The position numbers and the translations under genes were made by a program. The notes under the pieces are model-generated. The model was not told the DNA's origin. It saw only the letters and a list, made by a program, of their open reading frames with translations, and made no database searches. Shown here one piece after another: positions 1 through 8,303 of a stretch of DNA of 64,000 nucleotides (positions are counted from its first letter, which is position 1; every line of letters starts with the position of its first letter). Origin of the DNA: Sphingomonas sp. PR090111-T3T-6A (lineage in GTDB: Bacteria; Pseudomonadota; Alphaproteobacteria; Sphingomonadales; Sphingomonadaceae); assembly GCF_000383095.1 (NCBI RefSeq), contig NZ_AORL01000022.1:62001-126000 (forward strand), written 5' to 3'.

Positions 1-800
1 CGTTCGACATAATCCGCGATCGGCCCCGGCACTCCGCCCTCGCACGACGACAGCACCACCAGCCGGTCCTCCACCGTGCTCGCCAGCGGCAGGAAAAGCG
101 AAAGCTGATCCTCCATCGCCCGCACCGTCCGCACGCGGGGCAACAGGCGCGCCGTGTCGAACGGCAGGTGGATTGAGAGCTGGTGCAGCTCGGTGAGATC
201 GATGGCGAGGCGGCGGCGTTCGCGGTCCAGCGTCTCCTCGCGCACGCCTGACAGCGCGGCGCGGGACCAGCGCTCGGCATCGTTGAGGATCACCTCGATC
301 CGCTGGAGCAGCCGCGCGGCGACGGAGCGCGGCCAGATCAGCGCATGCACCACGCTACCGGCGAGGATGCCGATGGTGATCTCCTGCACGCGGACGATCG
401 CGACATCGAAGATCGCGCCCGGCGCGTCCACGCTCGGGAAGCCGATGATGCTGGCGGTGTAGCCGGCGAGCAGGAAGATGTATGCGCGCGGCGTCCGGTC
501 GAGCAGCGAGACATAGAGGCACAGGCCCAGCCACAGCGCCAGCGCCAGCGAGAGCACCGCCGGCTCGTTGACGAAGGTGGGCACCAGCACCACCGCCGCC
601 GTCGCGCCGAGCAGCGTGCCCATCAGCCGGAACGCCGCCTTGGAAAGCACGGCGCCGGCGAGCGGCTGGGCGACGATGTAGGAGGTCGTCACCGCCCAAT
701 AAGGCCGGACGAGCCCGATCCTGAGCGCGACATAATAGGCCAGCATCGCCGCGATGAAGCATTTGACCGAGAAGAGCACGGCTTCCGCATCGGCCTTCAT
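1..800 (-). CDS. FUSC family inner-membrane transporter, C-terminal end cut off by the window edge
   Basis: This is the N-terminal part (about 266 residues) of a fusaric acid resistance/AaeB-type membrane protein, a family that exports aromatic acids and other toxic compounds. The ATG at 798-800 overlaps the stop of the upstream marR gene (ATGA), so the two are co-transcribed. The frame stays open to the window edge. The first 150 residues are strongly hydrophobic and contain the family-like stretch RPYWAVTTSYIVAQP. A charged helical region begins near residue 160, as expected before the cytoplasmic domain. The substrate cannot be told from sequence; the MarR partner suggests induction by a phenolic or acidic ligand. 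The family call is fairly secure; the specificity is unknown. Confidence 0.8.
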   Translation of the reverse strand, partial: MKADAEAVLFSVKCFIAAMLAYYVALRIGLVRPYWAVTTSYIVAQPLAGAVLSKAAFRLMGTLLGATAAVVLVPTFVNEPAVLSLALALWLGLCLYVSLLDRTPRAYIFLLAGYTASIIGFPSVDAPGAIFDVAIVRVQEITIGILAGSVVHALIWPRSVAARLLQRIEVILNDAERWSRAALSGVREETLDRERRRLAIDLTELHQLSIHLPFDTARLLPRVRTVRAMEDQLSLFLPLASTVEDRLVVLSSCEGGVPGPIADYVE

Positions 801-1252
801 CGCGCCTTCTCCCGCTGGGCCAGCATCCGCTGGTCGAGCCAGCCGAGCACCCGGTTGGCGGTGTCGAGATCCCGATCGTCGACGCCCTCGAAGAGGTGAT
901 GGCGGATGGCGCGGAGCGAGGTTTCGATCCGGCCCACCATGGCGCGGCCGGGCTCGGTCAGGAAGATGCGGTTGGCGCGGCGGTCCTGCGCGTCGGTGCG
1001 GCGCTCGACCAGGCCGGCCCGTTCGAGCTGATCGACGAGGCGCACCAGCGACGCCCCCTGTATGTCGAGCGCCGCGGCCAGCTCCGTCTGGCGCACGCCG
1101 TCGCCCAGCCGCCCGACATGGAGCAGCAGCCAGCCCGTCGCATCCGACAGGCCGAGATCGGCCACCGCGCGATCCGCCTCCGCCCGCCAGCGGCGCGCAA
1201 GCGGCAGGATGCGGCGCGCGAACTCCGCTTCGGCTTCGGTCCGGGAAATCAT
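797..1252 (-). CDS. MarR/SlyA family transcriptional regulator
   Basis: A 151-residue winged helix-turn-helix protein. The reader head is near residues 55-90 (TELAAALDIQGASLVRLVDQ), followed by a wing containing DAQDRRANRIFLT, the usual MarR D-x-R-x-x arrangement. The chosen start (MISRTEAEAEF) lies just after a palindrome of SlyA type; an in-frame ATG at 1265-1267 is an alternative. The gene overlaps the FUSC transporter by ATGA, so it probably represses its own operon and is released by the compounds the pump exports. The family call is firm; the ligand is inferred from the neighbour only. Confidence 0.88.
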   Translation of the reverse strand: MISRTEAEAEFARRILPLARRWRAEADRAVADLGLSDATGWLLLHVGRLGDGVRQTELAAALDIQGASLVRLVDQLERAGLVERRTDAQDRRANRIFLTEPGRAMVGRIETSLRAIRHHLFEGVDDRDLDTANRVLGWLDQRMLAQREKAR

Positions 1253-1264
1253 TAGCTGCCTAAT
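1251..1264. promoter_or_regulatory. SlyA/MarR-type operator palindrome
   Basis: On the minus strand this reads ATTAGGCAGCTAAT, a perfect 5-bp inverted repeat (ATTAG/CTAAT) with a 4-bp centre. Its core TTAGGCAGCTAA differs little from the TTAGCAAGCTAA box described for SlyA. It touches the marR start codon, where a bound dimer would block the operon. The match is seen directly; the function is inferred. Confidence 0.55.
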
Positions 1265-1313
1265 CATTTGAAGGCGGCCGAAATGCAAGCCGAAAATCGG
1301 GGCGGAGGCCGCA

Positions 1314-1637
1314 TCAGGCCGCGGGCCTCACCTGCTGGGCGATCCAGTCGAGATAGGCCGCCGCGCCGCCGATCACCGGCGTCACCAGCACCTCGGGCAC
1401 GGCATAGCTGTGGAGCGCCAGAATCCGCGCCTGCACAGCCAGCGTGCGCTCGGCGCTGGTCTTGATCGTGAGCAGCAGTTCGCTGGCCTGCTCCACCTCG
1501 CCTTCCCAGCGATAATGGCTCTCGATCGGCATGATCTGCACGCAGGCGGCGAGCCGCTCCCCGATCAGCGCGCCGGCGATGCGGTGCGCATCCTCCCGCC
1601 CCGCCACGCTGGTCGTGATGACAACGCATTCGGTCAC
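1314..1637 (-). CDS. cutA: CutA divalent-cation tolerance protein
   Basis: A 107-residue protein of normal CutA length, starting at GTG 1635-1637 (VTECVVITTS). It carries the family hallmarks: an N-terminal TT-x-x-G-like strand, the AACVQIMPIESHYRWEGEVE block, and the ELLLTIKTSAER strand with a conserved lysine. CutA forms very stable trimers and has been tied to copper tolerance, but its molecular role is unclear. A longer upstream reading is possible but unlike any family member. It sits alone between the lysR gene and marR with no obvious operon partner. Confidence 0.88.
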   Translation of the reverse strand: MTECVVITTSVAGREDAHRIAGALIGERLAACVQIMPIESHYRWEGEVEQASELLLTIKTSAERTLAVQARILALHSYAVPEVLVTPVIGGAAAYLDWIAQQVRPAA

Positions 1638-1695
1638 CGTCGCCCCCTCCGCCCGCCGATTCGTGCCGGCCAAGATCGCACGCCGGGCGGGAAAG

Positions 1696-2601
1696 TCACG
1701 CCCCGCCGCGACCGGCCAGCAGGGCCGCCGCGGACGCCACCTCGTCACGCAGCCAGGCGATGAACGCCTCCACCCGCGCCACCCGCCGCATGTCGCGGTG
1801 GACGACCAGCCAGAAGCTCCGCTCGATCGACACCGCGCGGGGGAGCAGCCGCACCAGGCCCGGCGTGGCATCGCCCAGGAAACAGGGCAGGATGCCGCAC
1901 CCGGCCCCGCTCGCGATCAGCCGCGTCTGCGCGGTGATGCTGGAGGAACGAATCTCCGCCTCCAGCCGCTCGTCCACCTCGGCCAGATAGCGCAGCTCGG
2001 GCGCATAGATGAGATCGGGCACATAGCCGACCAGCCGTCGCCGGGTGAGCGCGTCGACGCTCTCGACCGGCCCCGTGCGATCGAGATGGTCGCGCGCGGC
2101 ATAGACGCCCAGCCGATAGTCGGTGAGCTTGGCGGCGATCAGCGGCCCGCCGCGCGGACGCGCGAGCATGATCGCGATGTCTGCCTCGCGCCGCGAGGGA
2201 TTGAGGAAGCCGGTCGACGCGATCAGGTCCACCGCCACGCCGGGATGGCGCTCGGCGAAGCGGGCGAGGCGGGGCGCGATGAAGCCGCTGCCGAAGCCTT
2301 CCGACACGCTCAGCCGGATCGTGCCGCCGAGCGCCGCCCCCTCCTCCGCCTGCTGCTGCACGGCGCGGGCACCCGCCTCCATCGCCTCGGCATGAGCGAG
2401 CAGGCGATGGCCGCCCTCCGTGAGGCTCTGGCCGGCGGGGCCATGTTCGAACAAGGTGGTGGCGAGCGCCGCTTCCAGCCGCTGGATACGCCGGGCGACC
2501 GTGGTCGCATCCTGCCCGGCAGCGCGCGCGGCCGCCGCCAGCGTGCCCGACCGCGCCAGCGCGAGGAAGATGCGCATGTCGTCCCAGTTCATCGCGCCCA
2601 T
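1696..2601 (-). CDS. LysR family transcriptional regulator divergent from mmsA
   Basis: About 301 residues: an N-terminal winged helix (MRIFLALARSGTLAAAARAA, then QDATTVARRIQRLEAAL) and a substrate-binding domain from about residue 90. The ATG at 2599-2601 is preferred because AGGA lies 6 nt upstream; an ATG 9 nt downstream is possible. The gene is transcribed away from the valine-degradation genes, and a perfect palindrome lies between the two starts. It is therefore the likely regulator of that cluster, although amino-acid catabolic genes can also be controlled from elsewhere. The family is certain; the target is inferred. Confidence 0.85.
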   Translation of the reverse strand: MGAMNWDDMRIFLALARSGTLAAAARAAGQDATTVARRIQRLEAALATTLFEHGPAGQSLTEGGHRLLAHAEAMEAGARAVQQQAEEGAALGGTIRLSVSEGFGSGFIAPRLARFAERHPGVAVDLIASTGFLNPSRREADIAIMLARPRGGPLIAAKLTDYRLGVYAARDHLDRTGPVESVDALTRRRLVGYVPDLIYAPELRYLAEVDERLEAEIRSSSITAQTRLIASGAGCGILPCFLGDATPGLVRLLPRAVSIERSFWLVVHRDMRRVARVEAFIAWLRDEVASAAALLAGRGGA

Positions 2602-2608
2602 CGATCTT

Positions 2609-2624
2609 CCTGCATAATTGCAGG
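2609..2624. promoter_or_regulatory. Perfect palindrome in the lysR-mmsA divergent region
   Basis: CCTGCA-TAAT-TGCAGG, a perfect 6-bp inverted repeat with a 4-bp centre, 8 nt upstream of the LysR start. Short T-rich/A-rich dyads of this size in a divergent promoter region are typical LysR binding sites. A partial second half-site (TGCATAGG) follows near 2660. Confidence 0.5.
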
Positions 2625-2705
2625 CCCAGTTTGCACATTGGCGGCCTTGCCTGCGGGACTGCATAGGCCGATGGAGAGCCAAACAGCAAGATGAGGAGAG
2701 TCGCG

Positions 2706-4205
2706 GTGCACGACATCGGCCATTACATCGCGGGTGGCGCGGGTGAGACGGAGGCCGCACGGTACGGCGACGTCTTCGATCCCAATTCGGGCAAGGTCCA
2801 GAAGCGCGTCGCGCTCGGCACCGCCGCCGACCTCGATCGCGCCGTCGCAGCCGCTGAGGCCGCCCAGCCCGCCTGGGCCGCGGTCAACCCGCAGCGCCGC
2901 GCCCGCGTGATGTTCAAGTTCAAGGAGCTGGTCGAGGCCAATATGGAGGAGCTGGCACACACGCTGGCCTCCGAACATGGCAAGGTGATCGCGGACGCGC
3001 GCGGCGACCTCATGCGCGGCCTCGACGTCATCGAGTTCTGCTGCGGCATCCCGCACGCGATGAAGGGCGAGTTCACCCATGGCGCCGGGCCGGGGATCGA
3101 CGTCTGGTCGATGCGCCAGCCGCTTGGCATCGGGGCGGGCATCACCCCGTTCAACTTCCCGGCGATGATCCCGATGTGGATGTTCGGCGTCGCCATCGCG
3201 GTGGGCAATGCCTTCATCCTCAAGCCGTCGGAACGCGATCCGTCGGTGCCGGTGCGCCTCGCCGAGCTGATGCGCGAGGCCGGGCTGCCGGAGGGCATCC
3301 TCCAGGTCGTGCATGGCGACAAGGAAATGGTCGACGCGATCCTCGATCATCCGGCGATCGCGGCGGTGAGCTTCGTCGGCTCGTCCGACATCGCGCACTA
3401 TGTCTATTCGCGCGGCGTCGCGGCGGGCAAGCGCGTCCAGGCGATGGGTGGTGCGAAGAACCACGGCATCGTCATGCCCGATGCCGATCTCGATCAGGTG
3501 GTGAACGATCTGTCGGGCGCCGCCTTCGGCTCCGCCGGCGAGCGATGCATGGCGCTGCCCGTGGTCGTGCCGGTGGGCGAGGAGACGGCCGAGCGCCTGC
3601 GCGCCAAGCTGATCCCCGCGATCAACGCGCTGCGCGTCGGTGTCTCGACCGATCCGGAGGCGCATTATGGCCCGGTCATCAACGCGGCGCACAAGGCGAA
3701 GGTCGAGAACTACATCCAGATGGGCGTCGACGAGGGCGCCGAGCTGGTCGTCGACGGCCGCGGCTTCACGCTTCAGGGACATGAGAAGGGCTTCTTCGTC
3801 GGCCCGACGCTGTTCGACCGCGTCACGACGAAGATGAAGACCTATCAGGAGGAGATTTTCGGCCCCGTCCTCCAGATCGTGCGCGCGCATGATTTCGAGG
3901 AGGCGCTGCGCCTTCCCTCGGAGCACCAGTATGGCAACGGCGTCGCCATCTTCACCCGCAACGGCCATGCCGCGCGCGAGTTCGCGGCGCGCGTGAATGT
4001 TGGCATGGTCGGCATCAACGTGCCGATCCCGGTGCCGGTCGCCTACCACACCTTCGGCGGCTGGAAGCGCTCGGCGTTCGGCGACACCAACCAGCACGGC
4101 ATGGAAGGCGTGAAGTTCTGGACCAAGGTGAAGACCGTCACCGGCCGCTGGCCCGACGGTTCGGCCTCGGGCGACAACGCTTTCGTCATCCCCACGATGG
4201 GCTGA
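2706..4205 (+). CDS. mmsA: Methylmalonate-semialdehyde dehydrogenase (CoA-acylating)
   Basis: An enzyme of about 499 residues of the aldehyde dehydrogenase superfamily. It converts methylmalonate semialdehyde, NAD and CoA to propionyl-CoA, the last step of valine and thymine catabolism. The NAD site motif GITPFNFPAMIPMW and the catalytic Cys281 in GSAGERCMA are present, as is the C-terminal KSGFG-like block (WKRSAFGD). I choose the GTG at 2706 because a GAGGAG Shine-Dalgarno at 2693-2698 overlaps the upstream ATG and is correctly spaced only for the GTG. The acyl-CoA dehydrogenase, hydratase and mmsB genes follow and complete most of the pathway. Confidence 0.93.
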   Translation: MHDIGHYIAGGAGETEAARYGDVFDPNSGKVQKRVALGTAADLDRAVAAAEAAQPAWAAVNPQRRARVMFKFKELVEANMEELAHTLASEHGKVIADARGDLMRGLDVIEFCCGIPHAMKGEFTHGAGPGIDVWSMRQPLGIGAGITPFNFPAMIPMWMFGVAIAVGNAFILKPSERDPSVPVRLAELMREAGLPEGILQVVHGDKEMVDAILDHPAIAAVSFVGSSDIAHYVYSRGVAAGKRVQAMGGAKNHGIVMPDADLDQVVNDLSGAAFGSAGERCMALPVVVPVGEETAERLRAKLIPAINALRVGVSTDPEAHYGPVINAAHKAKVENYIQMGVDEGAELVVDGRGFTLQGHEKGFFVGPTLFDRVTTKMKTYQEEIFGPVLQIVRAHDFEEALRLPSEHQYGNGVAIFTRNGHAAREFAARVNVGMVGINVPIPVPVAYHTFGGWKRSAFGDTNQHGMEGVKFWTKVKTVTGRWPDGSASGDNAFVIPTMG

Positions 4206-4212
4206 CCTCCCG

Positions 4213-4243
4213 CTCCTCCCCCGGCGGCCTGTCGGGGGAGGAG
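4213..4243 (+). terminator. Hairpin terminator after mmsA
   Basis: A perfect 11-bp stem (CTCCTCCCCCG / CGGGGGAGGAG) around a 9-nt loop, 8 nt after the mmsA stop, followed by GCCGTTT. The T-run is short, so termination may be partial and allow read-through into the downstream genes of the same pathway. Confidence 0.6.
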
Positions 4244-4325
4244 GCCGTTTCATGAGCGGCGCAGGGCCTCCTCCGCCGGCGACCTACCCTCCCTGTCATG
4301 GGGCGGTTTCTGCTAGGGCTCCTGC

Positions 4326-5468
4326 ATGACCCAGTTCGACCTCACCGACGACCAGCGCGAAATCCAGGAGCTGGCGCGCCGCTTCACCGCCGACGCGATC
4401 ACTCCCCACGCCGCCGAGTGGGACGAGAAGCACATCTTCCCCCGCGATACCGTGAAGGCCGCCGCCGAACTCGGCTTCGGCGCGATCTATGTGTCGGAGG
4501 AAGCGGGAGGCATCGGGCTCGGCCGGCTGGAGGCCGCGCTCATCATGGAGGCGATGGCCTATGGCTGCCCCTCCACCTCCGCCTTCATCTCGATCCACAA
4601 CATGGCGACATGGATGATCGACCGCTTCGGCGGCGATGCGGTGAAGGCCAAATATCTCCCCGATCTCGTCCAGTGCGAGCGGATCGCATCCTATTGCCTG
4701 ACCGAGCCGGGCTCGGGCTCCGACGCCGCCGCGCTCAAGACCAAGGCGGTGAAGGACGGCGACCATTATGTCGTCACCGGCTCCAAGGCCTTCATCTCGG
4801 GCGGCGGCGAGAACGAGGTCTATGTCGTCATGGTCCGCACCGGGCAGGACGGGCCGAAGGGCATCTCCTGCCTCGTGATCGAGAAGGGCATGGAGGGCGT
4901 CAGCTTCGGCGCGCAGGAGAAGAAGCTCGGCTGGCGCTCGCAGCCGACCGCGCAGGTGAATTTCGACGGCGTGCGCGTGCCGGTCGAGAATCTGGTCGGC
5001 GCCGAGGGCGAGGGCTTCTCGATCGCGATGGCCGGGCTCGACGGCGGCCGCATCAACATCGGCGCCTGCTCGCTGGGCGGCGCGCAGCGCGCGCTCGACG
5101 AGGCGCAGCGCTACACCTCCGAGCGCCGCCAGTTCGGCACGCGCATCATCGATTTCCAGAACACCCAGTTCCAGCTCGCCGACATGGCGACCGAGCTGGA
5201 GGCCGCCCGTGCCCTCCTCTACATGGCCGCCGCCAAGGTAACCGACGGCGCGCACGACAAGACCAAGTTCGCCGCGATGGCCAAGCGCCTCGCCACCGAC
5301 ACCGGCTCGGCGGTGGTCGACCGCGCTCTCCAGATGCATGGCGGCTACGGCTATCTGCAGGACTATCCGATCGAGCGGATCTGGCGGGATCTGCGCGTCC
5401 ACCGGATACTCGAAGGCACCAACGAGATCATGCGCATGATCGTCGCGCGGGAGATGATGAAGCAATGA
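4326..5468 (+). CDS. Acyl-CoA dehydrogenase, probably isobutyryl-CoA dehydrogenase
   Basis: A 380-residue flavoenzyme of the ACAD family. The FAD/substrate signature [14 protein letters not shown] is near residue 125, and the C-terminal signature RILEGTNEI ends the fold. Glu363 of LEGTNE is the probable catalytic base, in the position used by short/branched-chain enzymes. Its position between mmsA and an enoyl-CoA hydratase and mmsB points to oxidation of isobutyryl-CoA to methacrylyl-CoA in valine breakdown. The stop overlaps the next start (ATGA). Substrate choice is inferred from context; 2-methylbutyryl-CoA is the main alternative. Confidence 0.88.
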   Translation: MTQFDLTDDQREIQELARRFTADAITPHAAEWDEKHIFPRDTVKAAAELGFGAIYVSEEAGGIGLGRLEAALIMEAMAYGCPSTSAFISIHNMATWMIDRFGGDAVKAKYLPDLVQCERIASYCLTEPGSGSDAAALKTKAVKDGDHYVVTGSKAFISGGGENEVYVVMVRTGQDGPKGISCLVIEKGMEGVSFGAQEKKLGWRSQPTAQVNFDGVRVPVENLVGAEGEGFSIAMAGLDGGRINIGACSLGGAQRALDEAQRYTSERRQFGTRIIDFQNTQFQLADMATELEAARALLYMAAAKVTDGAHDKTKFAAMAKRLATDTGSAVVDRALQMHGGYGYLQDYPIERIWRDLRVHRILEGTNEIMRMIVAREMMKQ

Positions 5469-6238
5469 CCTACGAAACCATCCTCGTCGAACAGCACGAC
5501 GCCGTCACGCTGCTCCGCCTCAATCGTCCGCAGGCGCTCAATGCGCTCAATTCGACGGTGCTGAAGGAGATGGTCGCGGCGGCCCGCGCCTATGATGCGG
5601 ACCCGAGCCAGCTCTGCATGGTGGTGACGGGCAGCGAGAAGGCCTTCGCCGCCGGAGCCGACATCAAGGAGATGGAGGCGATGGGCTTTGCTCACGCCTA
5701 TGGCACCAATTTCTTCGCCGGCTGGGAGGACTTCACCCGCACCCGCAAACCGATCATCGCCGCGGTGGCCGGCTATGCGCTGGGCGGCGGCTGCGAGGTG
5801 GCGATGATGTGCGACTTCATCCTCGCCGCCGATACCGCCAAATTCGGTCAGCCCGAGATCAAGCTCGGCGTCGGCCCCGGCATGGGCGGCTCGCAGCGGC
5901 TCACCAAGGCGGTCGGCAAGGCCAAGGCGATGGAGATGTGCCTGACCGGCCGGATGATGGACGCGGTGGAGGCCGAGCGCTCGGGCCTCGTCGCCCGCGT
6001 CGTCCCCGCCGACGAGCTGATCAACGAGGCGATGAAGACCGCCAAAATGATCGCATCGATGCCCCCGCTCGCCGCCATCGCCAACAAGGAGATGGTCAAC
6101 GCCGCGTTCGAGACCGGCCTCGCGCAGGGCATCCTGTTCGAGCGGCGGCTGTTCGCCGGCCTCTGCGCCACCGACGACAAGGCCGAAGGCATGAAGGCCT
6201 TCGTCGAGAAGCGTCCGGGCGTCTGGACAGGCCGGTAA
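5465..6238 (+). CDS. Enoyl-CoA hydratase (crotonase family), probable methacrylyl-CoA hydratase
   Basis: A 257-residue crotonase. The oxyanion-hole strand [11 protein letters not shown] and the second block [13 protein letters not shown] are present. Both catalytic glutamates of true hydratases can be seen (about Glu111 and Glu131), which argues against the hydrolase branch of the family. It overlaps the acyl-CoA dehydrogenase by ATGA and precedes mmsB, so it most likely hydrates methacrylyl-CoA to 3-hydroxyisobutyryl-CoA. The ORF is open much further upstream, but that part is antisense-like shadow inside the dehydrogenase gene. Confidence 0.88.
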   Translation: MTYETILVEQHDAVTLLRLNRPQALNALNSTVLKEMVAAARAYDADPSQLCMVVTGSEKAFAAGADIKEMEAMGFAHAYGTNFFAGWEDFTRTRKPIIAAVAGYALGGGCEVAMMCDFILAADTAKFGQPEIKLGVGPGMGGSQRLTKAVGKAKAMEMCLTGRMMDAVEAERSGLVARVVPADELINEAMKTAKMIASMPPLAAIANKEMVNAAFETGLAQGILFERRLFAGLCATDDKAEGMKAFVEKRPGVWTGR

Positions 6239-6324
6239 CCGACACCCACCGTCGCCCCGGAGCCGCAGGGCCCAACGCCCGCGCTCCGGAGGCTGACGCA
6301 TTATCGATACGGAGAGGACAGGAT

Positions 6325-7215
6325 ATGGCACGCATCGGCTTCGTCGGGCTCGGCAACATGGGCGGCGGCATGGCGCTCAACCTCGCGAAGGCGGGGCATG
6401 AGGTCGTCGCCTTCGATCTCGCCGAGCCGGCGCTCGCCCGCGCCCGCGATGGCGGCTGCCCCATCGCGAAGTCCGCCGCCGAGGCGAGCATGGACGTCGA
6501 CGCGGTCGTCACCATGCTGCCCGCCGGCAAGCATGTGGCGGCCGTCTATGGCGAGCAGATTTTCGGCGCGGTGAAGCCGGGCACGCTGCTGATCGACTGC
6601 TCCACCATCGATGTCGCGACCGCCCGCGCGGTGATCGCCGATGCCGCCGCGCGCGGCTTCGAGATGGTCGACGCGCCCGTCTCGGGCGGGATCGCGGCGG
6701 CCAATGGCGGCACGCTCACCTTCATGGTCGGCGGCACGGACGCCGCCTTCGCGCGTGCCGAGCCGATTCTCGCGAAGATGGGCAAGGCCGTCATCCATGC
6801 CGGCGACGCGGGTGCAGGGCAGGCCGCCAAGATCTGCAACAACATGATCCTCGGCAGCCAGATGATCGCCACCTGCGAGGCCTTGGCCATGGCGGTCCGG
6901 CTCGGGCTCGATCCGCGGAAATTCTATGATATCGCGTCCAAGGCCTCCGGGCAGAGCTGGTCGCTGACGAGCTATTGTCCGCTGCCCGGCGTCGGCCCGG
7001 AAAGCCCCGCCGATCGCGGCTATGAAGGCGGCTTCGCGGCGGCGCTGATGCTCAAGGATCTGAAGCTCGCCATGCAGGCCGCGCAGGACATGGACGCCGC
7101 CGTGCCGATGGGCTCGGCCGCCGAGGCGCTGTTCCAGACCTTCGTGAACTCCGGCGCCGGCCACAAGGATTTCTCGGGCATCATCGCGATGCTCGACGGC
7201 CGCCAGCCCGGCTGA
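6325..7215 (+). CDS. mmsB: 3-hydroxyisobutyrate dehydrogenase
   Basis: A 296-residue beta-hydroxyacid dehydrogenase. The Rossmann motif GFVGLGNMGGGMA is at residues 5-17. The substrate motif DAPVSGGIAAANGGTLTFMVGG follows near residue 117, and the catalytic lysine is Lys169 in GAGQAAKICNN. It oxidises 3-hydroxyisobutyrate to methylmalonate semialdehyde, the substrate of the MmsA encoded 2 kb upstream. A GGAGAGGA Shine-Dalgarno at 6311-6318 supports the ATG. The hydrolase that should release 3-hydroxyisobutyrate from CoA is not in this cluster. Confidence 0.93.
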   Translation: MARIGFVGLGNMGGGMALNLAKAGHEVVAFDLAEPALARARDGGCPIAKSAAEASMDVDAVVTMLPAGKHVAAVYGEQIFGAVKPGTLLIDCSTIDVATARAVIADAAARGFEMVDAPVSGGIAAANGGTLTFMVGGTDAAFARAEPILAKMGKAVIHAGDAGAGQAAKICNNMILGSQMIATCEALAMAVRLGLDPRKFYDIASKASGQSWSLTSYCPLPGVGPESPADRGYEGGFAAALMLKDLKLAMQAAQDMDAAVPMGSAAEALFQTFVNSGAGHKDFSGIIAMLDGRQPG

Positions 7216-7290
7216 CGACTCCGCAACAATCGGACATCCGCCCGACAGATAGGCCTGCCACTGCCCTCCTCGATGAAGGAGAAGGCAGCG

Positions 7291-7464
7291 ATGGCCGGGA
7301 GAATGACTCGGGCGGAGCGCTGCCGGGCCGGGCGCCACACGCCCGTTCCGGCACGTCGGCAGGCCAATGGCGATGTCGATCGCGGCGTCTGCCGCTATTG
7401 CCGCCGGCCGATCATGCGGACCCAGGCGACGCGGATCTGGTTCCTGGCGACGATGCTCGCCTGA
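7291..7464 (+). CDS. Small putative zinc-knuckle protein
   Basis: A 57-residue, very basic ORF with AAGGAG 9 nt before its ATG. Cysteines and a histidine are spaced like a small metal site: Cys11, His16, then Cys34-x-x-Cys37 (GVCRYCRRPIM). I do not recognise the family. Length, arginine content and the C/H-C-x-x-C pattern suggest a zinc-ribbon-like protein. It lies between mmsB and an oppositely oriented EF-hand gene with no operon partner. The ATG at 7303 is another possible start. It could still be a chance ORF. Confidence 0.45.
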   Translation: MAGRMTRAERCRAGRHTPVPARRQANGDVDRGVCRYCRRPIMRTQATRIWFLATMLA

Positions 7465-7476
7465 ACGGACGGAGGC

Positions 7477-8274
7477 TCAGCCCCCGAAACCGCCGCCTCC
7501 GCCGCCGAAGCCACCACCGCCTCCGCCGAAGCCGCCACCGCCCATGCCGCCGCCATGGCCGCCATGATGGCCATGGCCACCTCGCCCGCCGCCGCCATTG
7601 CGGCCGCCATAGCCGCTCTGCCTACCGGCATGGAGATCGAGCTTGGGCAGCTCGTCGCGGGTCAGCACGCCGTCGCCGTTCGCATCGAGCAGCCTGAAGC
7701 GCTTGGACGCCGTCACCGCAAATTCCTGCCGCGAGATGGCGCGGTCGAAATTGAGGTCCGCCGACACCACCGGCTCAGGCGAATCGAGGAAGCCGTAGCG
7801 CCCCGCGCCGAGGCGCGTCGGATAGGGTGGCGGGGTGACGTTGCCGTCATCGTCGGCCTTGGCGAGCGAAGGGTCGCCATAGGTGCTCAGCACGCGAATC
7901 TCGGGCGCGACGTCGGTCTCGTAATGCTCGATCTCGTCGGGGCCGATCAGCCCGTCATGATCGGTGTCGAGCGTCGCGAAGAAACGCATCGCGTCGGCCT
8001 CGAACTCCTTGGGCGTGATGCGGTTGTCGTGATCGGCGTCGGCCTTGCGGAACCATTCCTCCGCCCCCGACACGCCCTCGGCGCCGTGGAAGGGCTCGCC
8101 CATCGGGCTGATGAAGATGTGCCCGCCCGCCAGCGGGGTCACCGCCGGCGCGGGAGCAGTGACCGTCACGGCTGGAGCAGGTGCAGGGGTCACCGGCGGC
8201 GCCTCCTGCGGAGCCGCGACGGCCGCGCTCCCCATCAGCAGCCACGCCCCGAACGACCATCCCGCGATACGCAT
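7477..8274 (-). CDS. Exported EF-hand protein with a glycine-rich tail
   Basis: A 265-residue protein with an N-terminal signal peptide (MRIAGWSFGAWLLMGSAAVAA), a Pro/Ala linker to about residue 48, and four EF-hand loops starting near Asp79, Asp103, Asp173 and Asp197. Loops 1, 2 and 4 have good Ca-binding residues (DADHDNRITPKE, DTDHDGLIGPDE, DANGDGVLTRDE); loop 3 (DLNFDRAISRQE) is weaker. The last 45 residues are almost only Gly, His and Phe, ending in FGG repeats. AGAGGA 7 nt upstream fixes the start. Such proteins are thought to bind calcium in the periplasm; a specific role is unknown. Confidence 0.82.
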   Translation of the reverse strand: MRIAGWSFGAWLLMGSAAVAAPQEAPPVTPAPAPAVTVTAPAPAVTPLAGGHIFISPMGEPFHGAEGVSGAEEWFRKADADHDNRITPKEFEADAMRFFATLDTDHDGLIGPDEIEHYETDVAPEIRVLSTYGDPSLAKADDDGNVTPPPYPTRLGAGRYGFLDSPEPVVSADLNFDRAISRQEFAVTASKRFRLLDANGDGVLTRDELPKLDLHAGRQSGYGGRNGGGGRGGHGHHGGHGGGMGGGGFGGGGGGFGGGGGGFGG

Positions 8275-8303
8275 GTCCATATCCTCTGGCACTTGTCCCT
8301 GTG

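Noticed and set aside
2589-5465. Long minus-strand ORFs antisense to mmsA and the acyl-CoA dehydrogenase (554 and 389 codons)
   Set aside because: They contain no domain and mirror the codon bias of the real genes.
7480-7560. A GC-rich short tandem repeat (GCCGCCxxCGCC-like)
   Set aside because: It encodes the FGG/GGG tail of the EF-hand protein and needs no other explanation.
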